A stretch of 60,211 nucleotides of DNA from JBFMAI01 sp040755725. GTDB lineage: Bacteria; Planctomycetota; Phycisphaerae; UBA1845; Fen-1342. A program made the translations under genes and the position numbers. This document shows positions 60,179-60,211 of this stretch, piece by piece (within the stretch, counting starts at the first letter, position 1; every line of letters starts with the position of its first letter). The notes below the pieces were generated by a model. That model was not told where the DNA came from, ran no database searches, and saw nothing but the letters and a program-made list of their open reading frames with translations. Location of the stretch: the NCBI GenBank assembly GCA_040755725.1, contig JBFMAI010000028.1, positions 1 through 60,211 of the forward strand. Reading direction: 5' to 3'.

Positions 60179-60211
60179 ATGGCGGACGCGAAGCTTATCG
60201 AGGTGCTGGGT
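60179..60211 (+). CDS. Start of a possible dodecin-like gene (truncated by window edge)
   Basis: ATG at 60179 with AGGAG six bases upstream opens MADAKLIEVLG before the edge. This opening resembles dodecin flavoproteins, but eleven residues cannot prove it. Confidence 0.35.
   Translation, partial: MADAKLIEVLG

Noticed and set aside
1..60211. tRNA, rRNA, CRISPR, prophage or transposase genes
   Set aside because: None recognised by eye; tRNA-sized folds could be missed without a covariance search such as tRNAscan-SE.

Overview
The window is a GC-rich bacterial chromosome segment, most likely from a Planctomycetota member of the Phycisphaerae type. Four things point there: a very large secretin-like protein in a general secretion operon, a dockerin-like C-terminal domain with the pattern GDLNCSGFIDFDDINPF, a TMTC-type membrane protein with TPRs, and several families of short GC-rich palindromic repeats between and inside genes. 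Taxonomy is inferred from gene content; no rRNA, tRNA, CRISPR array, transposase or prophage was seen.

Layout. 1-15.9 kb (minus): a type II secretion/type IV pilus-like operon, gspF-G-H-I-J-K, a PilM/PilN (GspL-like) fusion, a PilO/GspM-like protein, then a giant secretin-like protein that runs off the left edge. 16.1-22.7 kb: DEAD-box helicase, TMTC/TPR protein with a small conserved protein, and a BatD-BatE pair. 22.9-31 kb: RegB-like sensor kinase, HypF, PH-domain membrane protein, HPRT, HD and HDOD proteins, and a YqaA/DedA membrane protein. 31.4-43.6 kb: an exopolysaccharide locus (ABC-2 permease, ExeA-like ATPase, Wza-like export lipoprotein, Wzz/GumC-like protein, CpsD-like kinase, FemAB-like protein, two glycosyltransferases, polysaccharide deacetylase). 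It resembles exosortase (XrtA)-linked EPS loci, but no exosortase is visible. 43.9-47.8 kb: succinate dehydrogenase/fumarate reductase sdhC-A-B. 48-55.6 kb: REC-CheX protein, pseudopilin-like protein, HD-GYP protein, divergent UDP-xylose synthase and UDP-glucose dehydrogenase (sugar-nucleotide supply), AmrS radical SAM enzyme and a TPR-SPOR lipoprotein. 55.8-60.2 kb: tiny lipoprotein, HD hydrolase, ECF sigma/anti-sigma/coiled-coil operon, a dockerin-like protein and the first codons of a possible dodecin.

Two observations stand out. First, the secretin-like protein carries about twenty or more secretin N-domain-type repeats before the window ends, against three or four in a textbook GspD. Second, at least five families of short palindromic repeats occur both between genes and inside reading frames. 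They appear to have added extra segments to the secretin, BatE, HypF, ExeA, Wzz, CpsD and SdhC proteins. A perfect 70-bp copy of part of amrS also sits in a non-coding stretch 5.5 kb from the gene.
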